Below are positions 16,373 to 26,118 of a stretch of DNA of 64,000 nucleotides, one piece after another (positions within the stretch are counted from its first letter, which is position 1; each line of letters opens with the position of its first letter). The stretch is from Labrys miyagiensis. GTDB lineage: Bacteria > Pseudomonadota > Alphaproteobacteria > Rhizobiales > Labraceae. The stretch covers positions 124,001-188,000 of the forward strand of contig NZ_BSPC01000026.1 in the NCBI RefSeq assembly GCF_030160835.1, written 5' to 3'. The translations under genes were made by a program, and so were the position numbers. The notes below the pieces were generated by a model that saw only the letters and a list, made by a program, of their open reading frames with translations, was not told the origin of the DNA and made no database searches.

Positions 16373-17155
16373 TTACCAGCAGGTATAGCCGCCGTCGGCG
16401 AGCACGATCGAACCCGTCAGCAGGCTGGCGGCGTCCGAGGCCAGGAACTGCACGGTGGAGGCGATTTCGTCGACCTCGCCCATGCGGCCCATCGGCGTCA
16501 TCTCCAGCCAGGTCTTGAACATGTCTGCATTGTTGGGGTCATTGGCGGCGAAGGCGGTCAGCGGCGTGTTGATATAGGTGGGCGCCACCGAGTTCACGCG
16601 CACGCCGCGCGAGGCCCATTCGGCCGCCAGCGACTTGGTGAGATGGTGCACACCGGCCTTGGAGGCATTGTAATAGGACTGTTCCTGCGGCTTGTTGACG
16701 ATGAAGCCGGACATCGACCCGATATTGACGATCGACCCCTTCTTTGCCGCCAGCATATGCTTGCCGAAGGCACGGCAGCACCAGAACACGCCGTTCAGGT
16801 TGACGTCGATGACATTGAGCCAATGCTCGTCCGTCACCGTTTCGGCCGGGGTCATCGAGCGGGCGATGCCGGCATTGTTGACCAGGATCTCGACGGTGCG
16901 GCCCTGGCTGGCGAGGTCGTCGGCCACCTGCGTGACCTGTTCGGACTTGGTCACGTCCATCTGCACGATCTCGGTGGTGTAGCCCTTGGCGGCGAGGGCG
17001 GCCTGGCCCTCCTCGGCGACCTTCATGTCGAAATCGGCGATCACCACCTTGGCGCCGAACTCCACCAGCGCCTCAGCGCAGGCGAGGCCGATGCCGCGGC
17101 CGCCGCCGGTGACCAGCGCATGGCGGCCGGTGAGGTCGAGCTTGTTCCTGTACAT
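16373..17155 (-). CDS. SDR dehydrogenase, polyol locus (copy 1)
   Basis: A 260-residue short-chain dehydrogenase starting MYRNKLDLTGRHALV. Motifs: TGGGRGIG, ADFD after strand 2 (NAD preference), NNAG and the catalytic S...YYNASK. It ends in GGYTCW. ATG 17155 is preferred over 17164 because GAGAGG lies nine bases before it but directly touches the upstream ATG. It is very similar to the SDR at 17895-18677, nearly identical from NNAG to the C-terminus. It lies downstream of the smoEFGK importer in the same direction, with a rightward gene between. It probably oxidises an imported polyol. Confidence 0.9.
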   Translation of the reverse strand: MYRNKLDLTGRHALVTGGGRGIGLACAEALVEFGAKVVIADFDMKVAEEGQAALAAKGYTTEIVQMDVTKSEQVTQVADDLASQGRTVEILVNNAGIARSMTPAETVTDEHWLNVIDVNLNGVFWCCRAFGKHMLAAKKGSIVNIGSMSGFIVNKPQEQSYYNASKAGVHHLTKSLAAEWASRGVRVNSVAPTYINTPLTAFAANDPNNADMFKTWLEMTPMGRMGEVDEIASTVQFLASDAASLLTGSIVLADGGYTCW

Positions 17156-17335
17156 TCCAGACATCCTCTCGTGCGTTTCGTCCCTGATCCGATAGGGGCG
17201 GCGCAGTCGGGCTGTTCTTATCGGACCACGCGCCGGGCGTGCAATCTAAGGCGCGACCGTGATTCGCCGAAGCCCATCCGGGCCTCTTTGTTGGAAATCA
17301 GCACAAATAGGAGATTGAGAACGCCGGCGATTCTT

Positions 17336-17440
17336 AGAGCAAAGCGCGTTTAGGCGCAAACGCTGCTTTGCTCTAACTCTTTGTTTCGACGCGTCTTTGC
17401 GATTCTTGCCGATTCCGTCAAATCGCAAAACGCTTTAGAG
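17336..17440. repeat. Intergenic palindromic repeat, family P3 (copy 1)
   Basis: It starts with AGAGCAAAGCG...CGCTGCTTTGCTCT, a long hairpin, continues as AACTCTTTGTTTCGACGCG and ends in CAAATCGCAAAACGCTTTAGAG. A second copy is at 25107-25206. The opening resembles mosaic intergenic elements widespread in Rhizobiales. It lies in the divergent gap between SDR copy 1 and the DUF1232 gene. Confidence 0.85.
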
Positions 17441-17503
17441 CTGGTCTTGCCGATGCCGTAAAGCCTCGCCACCGTAACGAGAGAACGGCCGAGGAGAGAG
17501 GCG

Positions 17504-17890
17504 ATGGAGCGGTTGCGACACTGGGCTCGGGCACTCAAGCGCGACGTGCTGACGCTCTGGATCGCCGCCCGCGATCCCAGGACGCCCTGGAGGGCGAAGC
17601 TCGTAGCCAGCGCGGTGGCGGCTTACGCGCTGAGCCCGATCGACCTCATTCCCGATTTCATTCCGATCATCGGCTATCTCGACGATCTCGTCATCGTTCC
17701 TCTGGGGATTGCCCTCGCGATCCGGATGATACCGGCTGGGCTGCTGGACGAATACAGGCGGATGGCTGCTTTGCATGACAGGCGTCCGCGCAGCATCGGA
17801 ACGGCCGTCCTGATCGGGGCGATTTGGCTGGCGGCAGCGGCCCTGGTTGCCTGGTGGGCGCTGGGTTTCTTGACTCGCGCCTCGGCGTAA
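17504..17890 (+). CDS. YkvA-like DUF1232 membrane protein
   Basis: 128 residues. The DUF1232 signature YALSPIDLIPDFIPIIGYLDDL covers residues 46-67, followed by a second hydrophobic segment and a C-terminal membrane helix (residues about 100-122). The start follows GAGGAGAGAGG. The function of the family is unknown. It is transcribed against and between the two duplicate SDR genes; its stop is only five bases from the end of the second. This placement suggests it became trapped between the copies. Confidence 0.88.
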   Translation: MERLRHWARALKRDVLTLWIAARDPRTPWRAKLVASAVAAYALSPIDLIPDFIPIIGYLDDLVIVPLGIALAIRMIPAGLLDEYRRMAALHDRRPRSIGTAVLIGAIWLAAAALVAWWALGFLTRASA

Positions 17891-17894
17891 CGTC

Positions 17895-18677
17895 TTACCA
17901 GCAGGTATAGCCGCCGTCAGCCACGACAACGGAGCCGGTCAGCAGGCTGGCGGCATCCGAAGCGAGGAAATGCACGGTGGAGGCGATTTCGTCGACCTCG
18001 CCCATGCGGCCCATCGGCGTCATCTCGAGCCAGGTCCTGAACATCTTCTTGTTGTCGGGGTTCTGGGAGGCGAAGGCAGTAAGCGGCGTGTTGATATAGG
18101 TCGGCGCCACCGCATTGACGCGCACGCCGCGCGAGGCCCATTCGGCCGCCAGCGACTTGGTGAGATGGTGCACCGCTGCCTTGGAGGCGTTGTAGTAAGC
18201 CTGCTCCTGGGGCTTGTTGACGATGAAGCCCGACATCGAGCCGATGTTGACGATCGAGCCCTTTTTCGCCGCCAGCATGTGTTTGCCGAAGGCACGGCAG
18301 CACCAGAACACGCCGTTGAGGTTGACGTCGATGACATTGAGCCAATGCTCGTCCGCCACCGTCTCCGCCGGCGTCATCGAGCGGGCGATGCCGGCATTGT
18401 TGACGAGGATCTCGATGCCGCGACCATCGGCGGCGAGGTCGTCGGCGAGTGCGGTAACCTGGTCCGGCTTGGTAACGTCCATCTTCACGATGGTGGTCTC
18501 GTAACCCTTGCCGCGCAGTTCGGCCTGGGCATCCTGCGCGACCTTCATGTCGAAGTCGGCGATCACCACCCGGGCGCCGACTTCCGCCAAGGCCTCGACG
18601 CAGGCAAGGCCGATGCCGCGGGCGCCGCCGGTGACCAGCGCATGCCGGCCGGTCAGCAAATATTTCTGCATATACAT
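17895..18677 (-). CDS. SDR dehydrogenase, polyol locus (copy 2)
   Basis: A 260-residue short-chain dehydrogenase starting MYMQKYLLTGRHALV, with TGGARGIG, ADFD (NAD-type), NNAG, AYYNASK and C-terminal GGYTCW. AAAGG lies eight bases before ATG 18677; an upstream ATG at 18683 is too close to it. It is the next gene after smoK in the same direction, separated by about 160 bp with two GC-rich hairpins, so its expression is probably reduced relative to the importer. It is probably the polyol dehydrogenase that serves the importer. Confidence 0.9.
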   Translation of the reverse strand: MYMQKYLLTGRHALVTGGARGIGLACVEALAEVGARVVIADFDMKVAQDAQAELRGKGYETTIVKMDVTKPDQVTALADDLAADGRGIEILVNNAGIARSMTPAETVADEHWLNVIDVNLNGVFWCCRAFGKHMLAAKKGSIVNIGSMSGFIVNKPQEQAYYNASKAAVHHLTKSLAAEWASRGVRVNAVAPTYINTPLTAFASQNPDNKKMFRTWLEMTPMGRMGEVDEIASTVHFLASDAASLLTGSVVVADGGYTCW

Positions 18678-18757
18678 CGACATGGCCTTTCAAGAACAGC
18701 GAAGGCATGGCGGCGCCGTTCCGGGGCGAACCCAGGTGCCGCATGTCCGGGCGAGGG

Positions 18758-18786
18758 GAGGCGCGCCGGGCCGGCCGGCGCGCCTC
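18758..18786. other. GC-rich hairpin between smoK and SDR copy 2
   Basis: A perfect 12-bp inverted repeat GAGGCGCGCCGG / CCGGCGCGCCTC with a five-base loop. No T-run on either side. It may act as an mRNA stem or processing signal in the smo transcript. Confidence 0.6.
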
Positions 18787-18807
18787 ATCGCCCATGCTGA
18801 GACGAAA

Positions 18808-18830
18808 CGAGGCGGGACATGCCCGCCTCG
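18808..18830 (-). terminator. Probable terminator/attenuator after smoK
   Basis: A nine-bp stem CGAGGCGGG / CCCGCCTCG with a five-base loop lies seven bases beyond the smoK stop. On the minus strand it is followed by TTTCGTCT, a short imperfect T-run. It probably gives partial termination before the SDR gene. Confidence 0.6.
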
Positions 18831-18836
18831 CGCTCG

Positions 18837-19838
<1,002 letters not shown>

Positions 19839-19874
19839 TTTACGCAACTCCCCAATTAATAGTGTTGTTTTGCA

Positions 19875-20705
19875 TCATTTCACCGCACCGAATGTCAGGC
19901 CACGGACAAGCTGCTTCTGCGAGAACCAACCAAGGACCACGATCGGCAGAATGGCGAGTGTGGAAGCGGCTGACAAGGTCGCCCAGAACAAGCCCATCTT
20001 GGCCGAGTAGCCCGCGATGAACTGCGGCAGCGGCGCGGCGTCGAAGGTGGTGAGGTTCAGGGTCCAGAACGCTTCGTTCCAGGCGAGGATGGTGTTGAGC
20101 AGCAGCGTCGAGGCGATGCCCGGCACGGCCATCGGCGTGAGGACGTAGATGATCTCGCGCCATAGAGAAGCACCGTCCATGCGGGCCGCCTCAAGGATCT
20201 CCCCAGGGATTTCCTTGAAGTAGGTGTAGAGCATCCACACCACGATCGGCAGGTTGATCAGGAAGAGCACCACCATCACGGCCCAGCGGCTGTCGAGCAG
20301 CCCCCAGCTGTTGAAGAGCAGGAAGAGCGGCATCAGAGCGCCGACCGCCGGCATCATCTTGGTGGAGAGCATCCACATCAACAGGTCCTTGGTCTTCTTG
20401 CCCGGTGCGAAGGCCATGGCCCAGGCAGCGGGAACGGCGAAGAGCAGGCCGAGGATGGTGGAGCCGAGCGACAGGAAGATCGAGTTGAGCGCTGCCCGGA
20501 TATAGTTCGATTCGATGAAGATGTTGCGGTAGTTCTCCAGCGTCCAGGTGAAGAAGATGAACTTCGGCGGCAGGACGCCGGCCTCGCCTTCGGTCTTGAA
20601 GCTGGTGATCACCATCCAGAGAATCGGGAAGAAGATCAGGAAGCCGACCAGCCAGGCGGCAGCGGTCACGACGGCCTTGCGTTGAGTAGAGACTGCGCGC
20701 GCCAT
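19875..20705 (-). CDS. smoG: Polyol ABC transporter permease (SmoG type)
   Basis: 276 residues with six predicted membrane segments and the EAA loop EAARMDGASLWREI near residue 190. It is the CUT1 MalG-like permease. It starts at ATG 20705 with GGAGG eight bases upstream, three bases after smoF. It ends 36 bases before smoK. It pairs with SmoF as the channel of the importer. Confidence 0.92.
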   Translation of the reverse strand: MARAVSTQRKAVVTAAAWLVGFLIFFPILWMVITSFKTEGEAGVLPPKFIFFTWTLENYRNIFIESNYIRAALNSIFLSLGSTILGLLFAVPAAWAMAFAPGKKTKDLLMWMLSTKMMPAVGALMPLFLLFNSWGLLDSRWAVMVVLFLINLPIVVWMLYTYFKEIPGEILEAARMDGASLWREIIYVLTPMAVPGIASTLLLNTILAWNEAFWTLNLTTFDAAPLPQFIAGYSAKMGLFWATLSAASTLAILPIVVLGWFSQKQLVRGLTFGAVK

Positions 20706-20708
20706 TTC

Positions 20709-21575
20709 TCAAGCCTCCAGATTCTTGCCGATCATGCGGATAAGGAAGAAGGCGACTATGTTCGCCAGCACGACCGCGACGAGAGCGCCAGCCGAGGCCG
20801 AGCCGATGTCATGGTCGCCCGCCTCGGTGAGGTAGACCAGGAAGGGCAGGTTGGCCGTGTTCAAACTGCCATTGGTGGTCACCTTGATCTCGGCGAAGAT
20901 GTTCAGAAGGAAGATCGTCTCGATCAGGATCACCACCGTGATGGCACGCGAGAGATGCGGCAGCACGATGTAGAAGAAGTAGGACAACGGCTTGGCGCCG
21001 TCGAGCTGGGAAGCTTCCTTCTGCTCTTCATCCAGCGATTGGATGGCGGTGAGCAGGATGAGGGTGGCGAATGGCAGCCACTGCCAGGCCACGATGATGA
21101 TGATCGAGATCAGCGGATAATTGGTGAACCAGACCACGACGGGCAGATGCAGCACTTGCGAGACCCAGGTCAGCAGGCCGCCATCGGCGTTCATGAAAAG
21201 GTTCTTCCAGATCAGCGCGGCCACGGTCGGCATCACGAAGAAGGGTGCCAGCACCATGAGGCGCACGATACTCTGGCCCGCGAAGGGCTGGTCCATCAGG
21301 AGAGCGATCAGGATGCCGCCAACCACGGTGATGACCAGAACGCTGATCACGATCTCCAGCGAAGCCACGAAGGATTTGACGAAGGCAGGATCGGTCAGGA
21401 AGAACTTGTAGTTCGCAAAGCTGTTCCAGTAGAAGTTCGTCGGATCATCGAGCGTGTAATTGTTCAGCGAATAGTAAATCGTCAGGACGAGTGGCACGAT
21501 CATCCAGATGAAAAGCATCAACACTGAAGGTGCAACGGCGACCCTGGCGAGCACACGCGTTTGCTGCGTTGCCAT
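20709..21575 (-). CDS. smoF: Polyol ABC transporter permease (SmoF type)
   Basis: 288 residues, MalF-like, with six membrane segments and the EAA-like loop KEASQLDGAKPLSYF near residue 190. GGAGG lies eight bases before ATG 21575. It follows the binding-protein gene by about 130 bp and precedes smoG by three bases. Confidence 0.92.
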   Translation of the reverse strand: MATQQTRVLARVAVAPSVLMLFIWMIVPLVLTIYYSLNNYTLDDPTNFYWNSFANYKFFLTDPAFVKSFVASLEIVISVLVITVVGGILIALLMDQPFAGQSIVRLMVLAPFFVMPTVAALIWKNLFMNADGGLLTWVSQVLHLPVVVWFTNYPLISIIIIVAWQWLPFATLILLTAIQSLDEEQKEASQLDGAKPLSYFFYIVLPHLSRAITVVILIETIFLLNIFAEIKVTTNGSLNTANLPFLVYLTEAGDHDIGSASAGALVAVVLANIVAFFLIRMIGKNLEA

Positions 21576-21708
21576 CTCTTGGTCCTCCCCATAGACCGAA
21601 ACCTTGGGCGATTTCTAATTGATATTGAAAGAGGCTGCCCCGGTTATGAGAGATCCGGGGCAGCCCAGTGTCAGGAAGGTCAGAAACTGGCCGTCCTGGG
21701 AGGAAGTC

Positions 21709-23019
21709 TTACTTGATGTAACCGGCCTTGGTCATGGTGCGGGTCACATCGGTCTGAGCCTGCGACAGAGCATCGTCGACCGAGGTCGAGCCAGCCAGAG
21801 CCGAGGAGAACAGGCCGCCCACTCGGGTGCCCATGCCCTGGAACTCGGGGATGGCGACGAACTGCACGCCGACATAGGGAACAGGCTTGACGGTCGGCTT
21901 GGTCGGGTCAGCCGACATGATGGAGTCGAGCGTCAGCTGAGCGAAGGGAGCCGCCTTCTGGTAGTCCGCATTGTCATAAAGCGAGGTGCGGGTGCCGGGA
22001 GGAGCCTTGGCCCAGTCGCCCTCGGTCTTGGCGACGAGAGCGGAGTAGTCCTTGTTGGTCGCCCAGGCGATGAACTTCTCGGCCGCCTCGGTCTTCTGCG
22101 AACCGGCAGGCACGGCCAGCGACCAGGCCCACAGCCAGTTGGCATTCTTGCCGAGGCCCGTGTTCGGAGCCAGCGCGAAGCCGACCTTGTCGTACACCGT
22201 CGACTGACCCTTGTCGGTCACGAAGCCCGCGGCCACCGTGGCGTCGATCCACATGGCGCACTTGCCCTGATTGAACAGGGTCAGGTTCTCGTTGAAGCCG
22301 TTCGAGGAAGCATCCGGCGGGCCGGCGTCCTTGAGCAGGTTCACGTAGAAGGTGAGGGTGTTCTTCCATTCCGGGGAGTCAAACTGGGGCTTCCAGTTCT
22401 CATCGAACCAGCGGGCGCCGAAGGAGTTGGACATGGCGGTCAGGAAGGCCATGTTCTCGCCCCAGCCGGCCTTGCCACGCAGGCAGATGCCGTAGGTGTC
22501 GGCGGTCTTCAGCTTCTTGGCGGCGTCAGCCACGAAATCCCAGGTCGGGCTTTCCGGCATCTTCAGGCCGGCTTTGTCGAACAGGTCCTTGCGATACATG
22601 ATCATCGAGGACTCGCCGTAGAACGGCGCCGCGTAGAGCTTGCCGTCGGAAGACAGGCCGTCGCGGATCGGCTTGATCAGATCGTTGACGTCGTAGTTGT
22701 CGCCGAGCTTGTCGAGGGGAACCAGCCAACCCTTCTTGGCCCAGATCGGAACCTCATAGGTGCCGATGGTGAGGACGTCGAACTGGCCGGCTTTGGTGGC
22801 GATGTCCTGGGTGACCTTCTCACGCAGCGCGTTTTCTTCGAGCGTGACCCAGTTGAGGGTGATGTCCGGATTGGCCTTCGTGAACTCGGACGAAAGCTTC
22901 TGCATCCGAACCATGTCGCCATTGTTGACCGTGGCGATCGTCAGCGTTTCCGCCGAAGCGAAAGAAACGCTGCAGGCGAGCATGCCCGCCAATGCAATTA
23001 GGGTATTTGCAGTCTTCAC
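21709..23019 (-). CDS. smoE: Polyol-binding protein of ABC transporter (SmoE type)
   Basis: 436 residues. A GTG start at 23019 is chosen because GGGAGG lies five bases upstream and it gives a clean signal peptide (MKTANTLIALAGML...SFASA). An open frame to 23085 is rejected. The mature protein starts ETLTIATVNNGDM and includes YGESSMIMYRKDL and WIDATVAAGF, which I recognise from sorbitol/mannitol-binding proteins of Rhodobacter and Rhizobium (SmoE/MtlE). It is the first and probably most expressed gene of the operon. The exact polyol is not proven. Confidence 0.85.
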   Translation of the reverse strand: MKTANTLIALAGMLACSVSFASAETLTIATVNNGDMVRMQKLSSEFTKANPDITLNWVTLEENALREKVTQDIATKAGQFDVLTIGTYEVPIWAKKGWLVPLDKLGDNYDVNDLIKPIRDGLSSDGKLYAAPFYGESSMIMYRKDLFDKAGLKMPESPTWDFVADAAKKLKTADTYGICLRGKAGWGENMAFLTAMSNSFGARWFDENWKPQFDSPEWKNTLTFYVNLLKDAGPPDASSNGFNENLTLFNQGKCAMWIDATVAAGFVTDKGQSTVYDKVGFALAPNTGLGKNANWLWAWSLAVPAGSQKTEAAEKFIAWATNKDYSALVAKTEGDWAKAPPGTRTSLYDNADYQKAAPFAQLTLDSIMSADPTKPTVKPVPYVGVQFVAIPEFQGMGTRVGGLFSSALAGSTSVDDALSQAQTDVTRTMTKAGYIK

Positions 23020-23062
23020 CAAAACCTCCCGTGAGAAAGTGCGATGCCGTTTGATCGGCTTA

Positions 23063-23137
23063 TTGGGCATTGAGCAGACGCCCAAGACGCGGGCATGTTC
23101 TCAACGGTTAGGGAGAATGTCAAGCGGTTGCATGCAA
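23063..23137 (-). promoter_or_regulatory. smoE promoter and operator-like repeats
   Basis: On the minus strand TTGACA (23123-23118), a 17-bp spacer and GAACAT (23100-23095) form a good -35 and weak -10. The inverted repeat TTGGGC-N11-GCCCAA (23063-23085) would cover the transcription start. The palindrome TTGCATGCAA (23128-23137) lies just upstream of -35. Another TGGGC-N4-GCCCA is at 23184-23197. GCCCA sites recur before the SorC gene, so SorC autoregulation and control of smoE is a fair inference. Confidence 0.6.
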
Positions 23138-23284
23138 CAACATTGTATGCACTGCAGCAAAATCAGGGCAGGGAGGGCAAGGCTGGGCATTCGCCCAAAG
23201 GCTCTATCGCGCGTGCACCGGCCACCATCGCGCGTGCGCGTTGGCGGTATCCCGGTATGGCTCAAACAGAGGATGGCAGGCTGG

Positions 23285-24241
23285 TCAGGGCTGTTCGAGC
23301 AAGGCTGCGGCGGTCTGCTCGTCGGTGATCAGACCGGAGAGGAGATCGCCCTTCAGCGCGGCGCGGATCGGCATGATCTTGCGCTGGCCGGCGGCGACGC
23401 CGACCACCGGGACGAACCGCGCCAGCCGGTCTGGCCGGAAGCCCGGCAGGCGGTCGGTATAGTCGTTCTGCAGGATGCGGCCATCCTTGTCATAGGGCCA
23501 GGCGGCGATTTCGCCGATGGCGCCGTTCTCGATCAGGTAACGCATTTCGGACTCCAGCACGAAGCCGTCCTGCTGGATCGGCGAGCCCCAGGTGACGTCG
23601 CTGACGCCGACATAGACGGCGCGTGCCGTCTCTACCATTTCGCGCAGAAGCTTATGAACCGGCTGGCTTTTCAAGGCTTCGCAATGTTCGACGGTGGCAG
23701 CGAGCACCGGCATCTGCAGGGGGTAGCATTTTGCTCCCAGCTTGTCGGCGAGGCGCATGGCGATCTCGAAGGGGCTGACGCAACCGTCGCGCGCCGCATT
23801 GCCGACGATCGAAACCATCTTCAGTTCCGGGCGCGAACGGGCCGAGATCTCCCGCACCATGCGCAGCAAGGTGCGGCCGGTGGAGAAGCCGAAGACGCCC
23901 GAACCGCGCTGGCCGAACTGGGTTTCCAGGATCTGGGCGGCGGCCAGGCCCACCGCGCCGAGGGGGTCGTGCAGGCCGTTCGGCACCACCTCGCAGATCG
24001 ACAGGCCGTAGCGCTGGCGCAGCTGCTGGGCCAGCGCCGTACACTCGGCGACCGGGCTCTGGATGCGGAATTCGATCACACGCTCCGATACCGCCATGGC
24101 GATGAGGCGCTGCACACTCTGGCGGGAGATATCGAACTGCGTGGCGATCTCATCCTGCGTCGCGCCATCGATGTAGTACAGCCACGCCGCCCTGGTCGCG
24201 AGGTCGAGCTTGCGGCTTTGCAGATCGCCCAGGTCGCTCAT
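23285..24241 (-). CDS. SorC/DeoR-family sugar-binding transcriptional regulator
   Basis: About 318 residues. The N-terminal helix-turn-helix is GATQDEIATQFDISRQSVQRLI (near residues 20-41) and the rest is a SorC sugar-binding domain (VFGFSTGRTL, CYPLQMPVLAA, GAIGEIAAWPYD). ATG 24241 is chosen because homology-like sequence begins at RKLDLATRAAWLYY. It lies upstream of smoE in the same direction with a 265-bp gap that holds the smoE promoter. It is the expected regulator of this polyol importer and may respond to the polyol or its phosphate. Confidence 0.9.
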   Translation of the reverse strand: MSDLGDLQSRKLDLATRAAWLYYIDGATQDEIATQFDISRQSVQRLIAMAVSERVIEFRIQSPVAECTALAQQLRQRYGLSICEVVPNGLHDPLGAVGLAAAQILETQFGQRGSGVFGFSTGRTLLRMVREISARSRPELKMVSIVGNAARDGCVSPFEIAMRLADKLGAKCYPLQMPVLAATVEHCEALKSQPVHKLLREMVETARAVYVGVSDVTWGSPIQQDGFVLESEMRYLIENGAIGEIAAWPYDKDGRILQNDYTDRLPGFRPDRLARFVPVVGVAAGQRKIMPIRAALKGDLLSGLITDEQTAAALLEQP

Positions 24242-24265
24242 TCCAGTCCACCCTTGTGAGTATTT

Positions 24266-24299
24266 GCCCAGGTCGCACGCGAACGCCCAGTTTTGCCCA
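24266..24299. promoter_or_regulatory. Repeated GCCCA half-sites upstream of the SorC gene
   Basis: Three direct GCCCA repeats (24266-24270, 24285-24289, 24295-24299), two as TTTGCCCA. The same half-site forms the inverted repeats before smoE. They lie 25-58 bp upstream of the SorC start and may be autoregulatory sites. Confidence 0.35.
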
Positions 24300-24436
24300 A
24301 TAGAATGCATTCATCAGAGCACAGCGCAAGCGGAGGATTGGCGGGGGCAATCGATTTATTTCCGCTTTGGGGCAAAAGCCCTGCCCTGGCAGGGCCTTGG
24401 GACCTCATGGCGACTGCCCGTTTTTCAAGGGCTTGA

Positions 24437-24883
24437 TCAGCGCAGCTTCTTCAGGAGGCCGAGAAGCGCCTGGCGCTCCGCCTTGTCGAGCGGTTCCAAG
24501 GTCAGATGCGATACTTGCCTCGCTACGGCTGCAAGGCGGGCGTAGAGATCCTGCCCTTCGGGGGAAAGGAAGAGCACCAGGCGGCGGCGGTCGTCCGCAT
24601 CCGGCCTCGCCTCGATCAGGCCGCGCCGAGCCAGTCTCTCGACCACGCCCTTGACGGTCGCCACGTCCATTGCCGTCAGGCGGCCCAGCATGTTCTGGCT
24701 GCAAGTGCCGAGCTCGGCGAGCTTGGCGAGCACGGCCCATTGCATTGGCGTGAGGTCTTCCCCCAGCCGCTCGGCGAAGAGGGCGGCGTGGCGCTGGTAG
24801 ACCTGCCTGAGGATGAAGCCGACCTGGTCATCCAGCACGTAATCCGCTGCCGCTTCAGGCAGCTTGGTGTCGAATTCAGCCAC
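24437..24883 (-). CDS. MarR-family transcriptional regulator
   Basis: 148 residues: a winged helix with recognition region NMLGRLTAMDVATVKGVVERLARRG (residues 64-88) and wing PDADDRRRLVLFLS. MarR proteins usually bind aromatic or oxidative signals. It is monocistronic; its start is 323 bp from the fpr gene end. That gap holds a decayed P6 hairpin (24990-25033) and a P3 element (25107-25206). No target gene is obvious; fpr is the nearest gene of redox function. Confidence 0.92.
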   Translation of the reverse strand: MAEFDTKLPEAAADYVLDDQVGFILRQVYQRHAALFAERLGEDLTPMQWAVLAKLAELGTCSQNMLGRLTAMDVATVKGVVERLARRGLIEARPDADDRRRLVLFLSPEGQDLYARLAAVARQVSHLTLEPLDKAERQALLGLLKKLR

Positions 24884-24989
24884 GTTGTCTTCCGCAAGAG
24901 AAAGGCGCCGGCATCGCCGGCGGTACGTCGATCTATACCGTCAGCTCTTGGCTTTGACCTGGCATCCCCGAAAGGACTGAGACCTTTGG

Positions 24990-25033
24990 CCTCCACATCC
25001 CCTTCCCACGGCCTTCGGCCCTGCCGGGAATGA
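24990..25033. repeat. Degenerate intergenic hairpin, family P6
   Basis: CATCCCCTTCCCACGGCC...GGGAATGACAG resembles the better-preserved palindrome at 59840-59877 (CTGTCATCCCC / GGGGATGACAG), with the left outer arm lost. Non-coding. Confidence 0.5.
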
Positions 25034-25106
25034 CAGCGCTATTCCACGCTAATGAGCCAATAACGAGAGCTGATGGTATTCACTCGGGGCAAGGCTAGCC
25101 TGCACG

Positions 25107-25206
25107 AGAGCAAAGCGCTTTTAAGCGTAAACGCTGCTTTGCTCTAGCTCTTTGTTTCAACGCGTCTTTGCGCTTCTTGCCGATGCCGGCAAATCGCAAA
25201 ACGCTT
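25107..25206. repeat. Intergenic palindromic repeat, family P3 (copy 2)
   Basis: The same structure as 17336-17440: GAGCAAAGCG...CGCTGCTTTGCTC, then AGCTCTTTGTTTCAACGCGTC, ending CAAATCGCAAAACGCTT. Its last base touches the stop codon of fpr, so it forms the 3' end of that transcript. Confidence 0.87.
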
Positions 25207-25979
25207 CAGCGGTCGACGAAAGCCTTTTCGATAACGAAATCACCGGGTTCGCCGTGATTTCCCTCCACCGCACCGCGTTCTTCGAGCAGGGCTTTGAGGT
25301 CGCGCAGCATTTCCGGGCTGCCGCAGATCATCACCCGGTCGAGCGTGACGTCGAGCGGCGGCAGGCCGATATCCTCGAACAGCTTCTCGGACTTGATGAG
25401 GTCGGTGATGCGACCGGTGTTGCGGAAGGCCTCGCGCGTCACGGTCGGATAGTAGATCAGCTGGTCGCGCACGCTCTCGCCGAGGAACTCATGGGCTGGC
25501 AACTCATGGGTGATGCGCTCGCCATAGGCGAGTTCCTGCACCTGGCGGCAGCCATGGATCAGGATGATCTTCTCGAAGCGCCCATAGGTCTCGGGATCCT
25601 TGATCAGGCTCATGAAGGGGGCGAGGCCGGTGCCGGTGCCGACGAGGTAGAGATAGCGGCCTGGCTTGAGATTATCGAGCAGCAGCGTGCCCGTGGCCTT
25701 GCGGCCGACGATGATGCTATCGCCTTCCTTTAGGTGCTGCAGGCGGGAAGTAAGCGGCCCGTCCTGCACCTTGATGGAAAAGAATTCCAGCGTGTCCTCG
25801 TGGTTGGCGCTGACAAGGCTGTAGGCGCGCAGCAGCGGACGGCCGTTCACCGGCAGGCCGATCATGGTGAACTGGCCATTCTCGAAGCGAAAGCCGGGGT
25901 CGCGCGTCGTGGTGAAACTGAAGAGGGTCTCGGTCCAGTGATGGACGCTCAGGACCTTTTCCTCGTTGAAATTGCTCAT
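25206..25979 (-). CDS. fpr: Ferredoxin--NADP+ reductase
   Basis: 257 residues of the bacterial plant-type-like FNR (FPR subclass I). The FAD-binding motif is RAYSLVSA (residues 50-57), with the NADP pyrophosphate motif VGTGTGLAPF near residue 113 and CGSPEML near 218. The C-terminal AFVDR tail is the type seen in alphaproteobacterial FPRs. It shuttles electrons between NADPH and ferredoxin/flavodoxin, often during oxidative stress. It is monocistronic. Upstream, 410 bp without a clear gene separate it from the divergent mannitol-type dehydrogenase. Confidence 0.95.
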   Translation of the reverse strand: MSNFNEEKVLSVHHWTETLFSFTTTRDPGFRFENGQFTMIGLPVNGRPLLRAYSLVSANHEDTLEFFSIKVQDGPLTSRLQHLKEGDSIIVGRKATGTLLLDNLKPGRYLYLVGTGTGLAPFMSLIKDPETYGRFEKIILIHGCRQVQELAYGERITHELPAHEFLGESVRDQLIYYPTVTREAFRNTGRITDLIKSEKLFEDIGLPPLDVTLDRVMICGSPEMLRDLKALLEERGAVEGNHGEPGDFVIEKAFVDR

Positions 25980-26118
25980 GCTGGCTGCCTCGCCACTCGC
26001 TCGTCTCTCATATCGCAGTGCAGATATACGCTAACAATCTGGCAATCAAATAAATAAACGTGAATTTGCGTGAATTAGAACCGATCCACGTTTGCCGGTT
26101 CCACCCATAGCAGAAATT

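Noticed and set aside
18758-18830. Riboswitch before the second SDR gene.
   Set aside because: Only two simple hairpins are present, better explained as terminator or processing signals after smoK.
21619-23001. 460-residue plus-strand frame opposite smoE.
   Set aside because: Shadow of the binding-protein gene, which has clear motifs, signal peptide and operon context.
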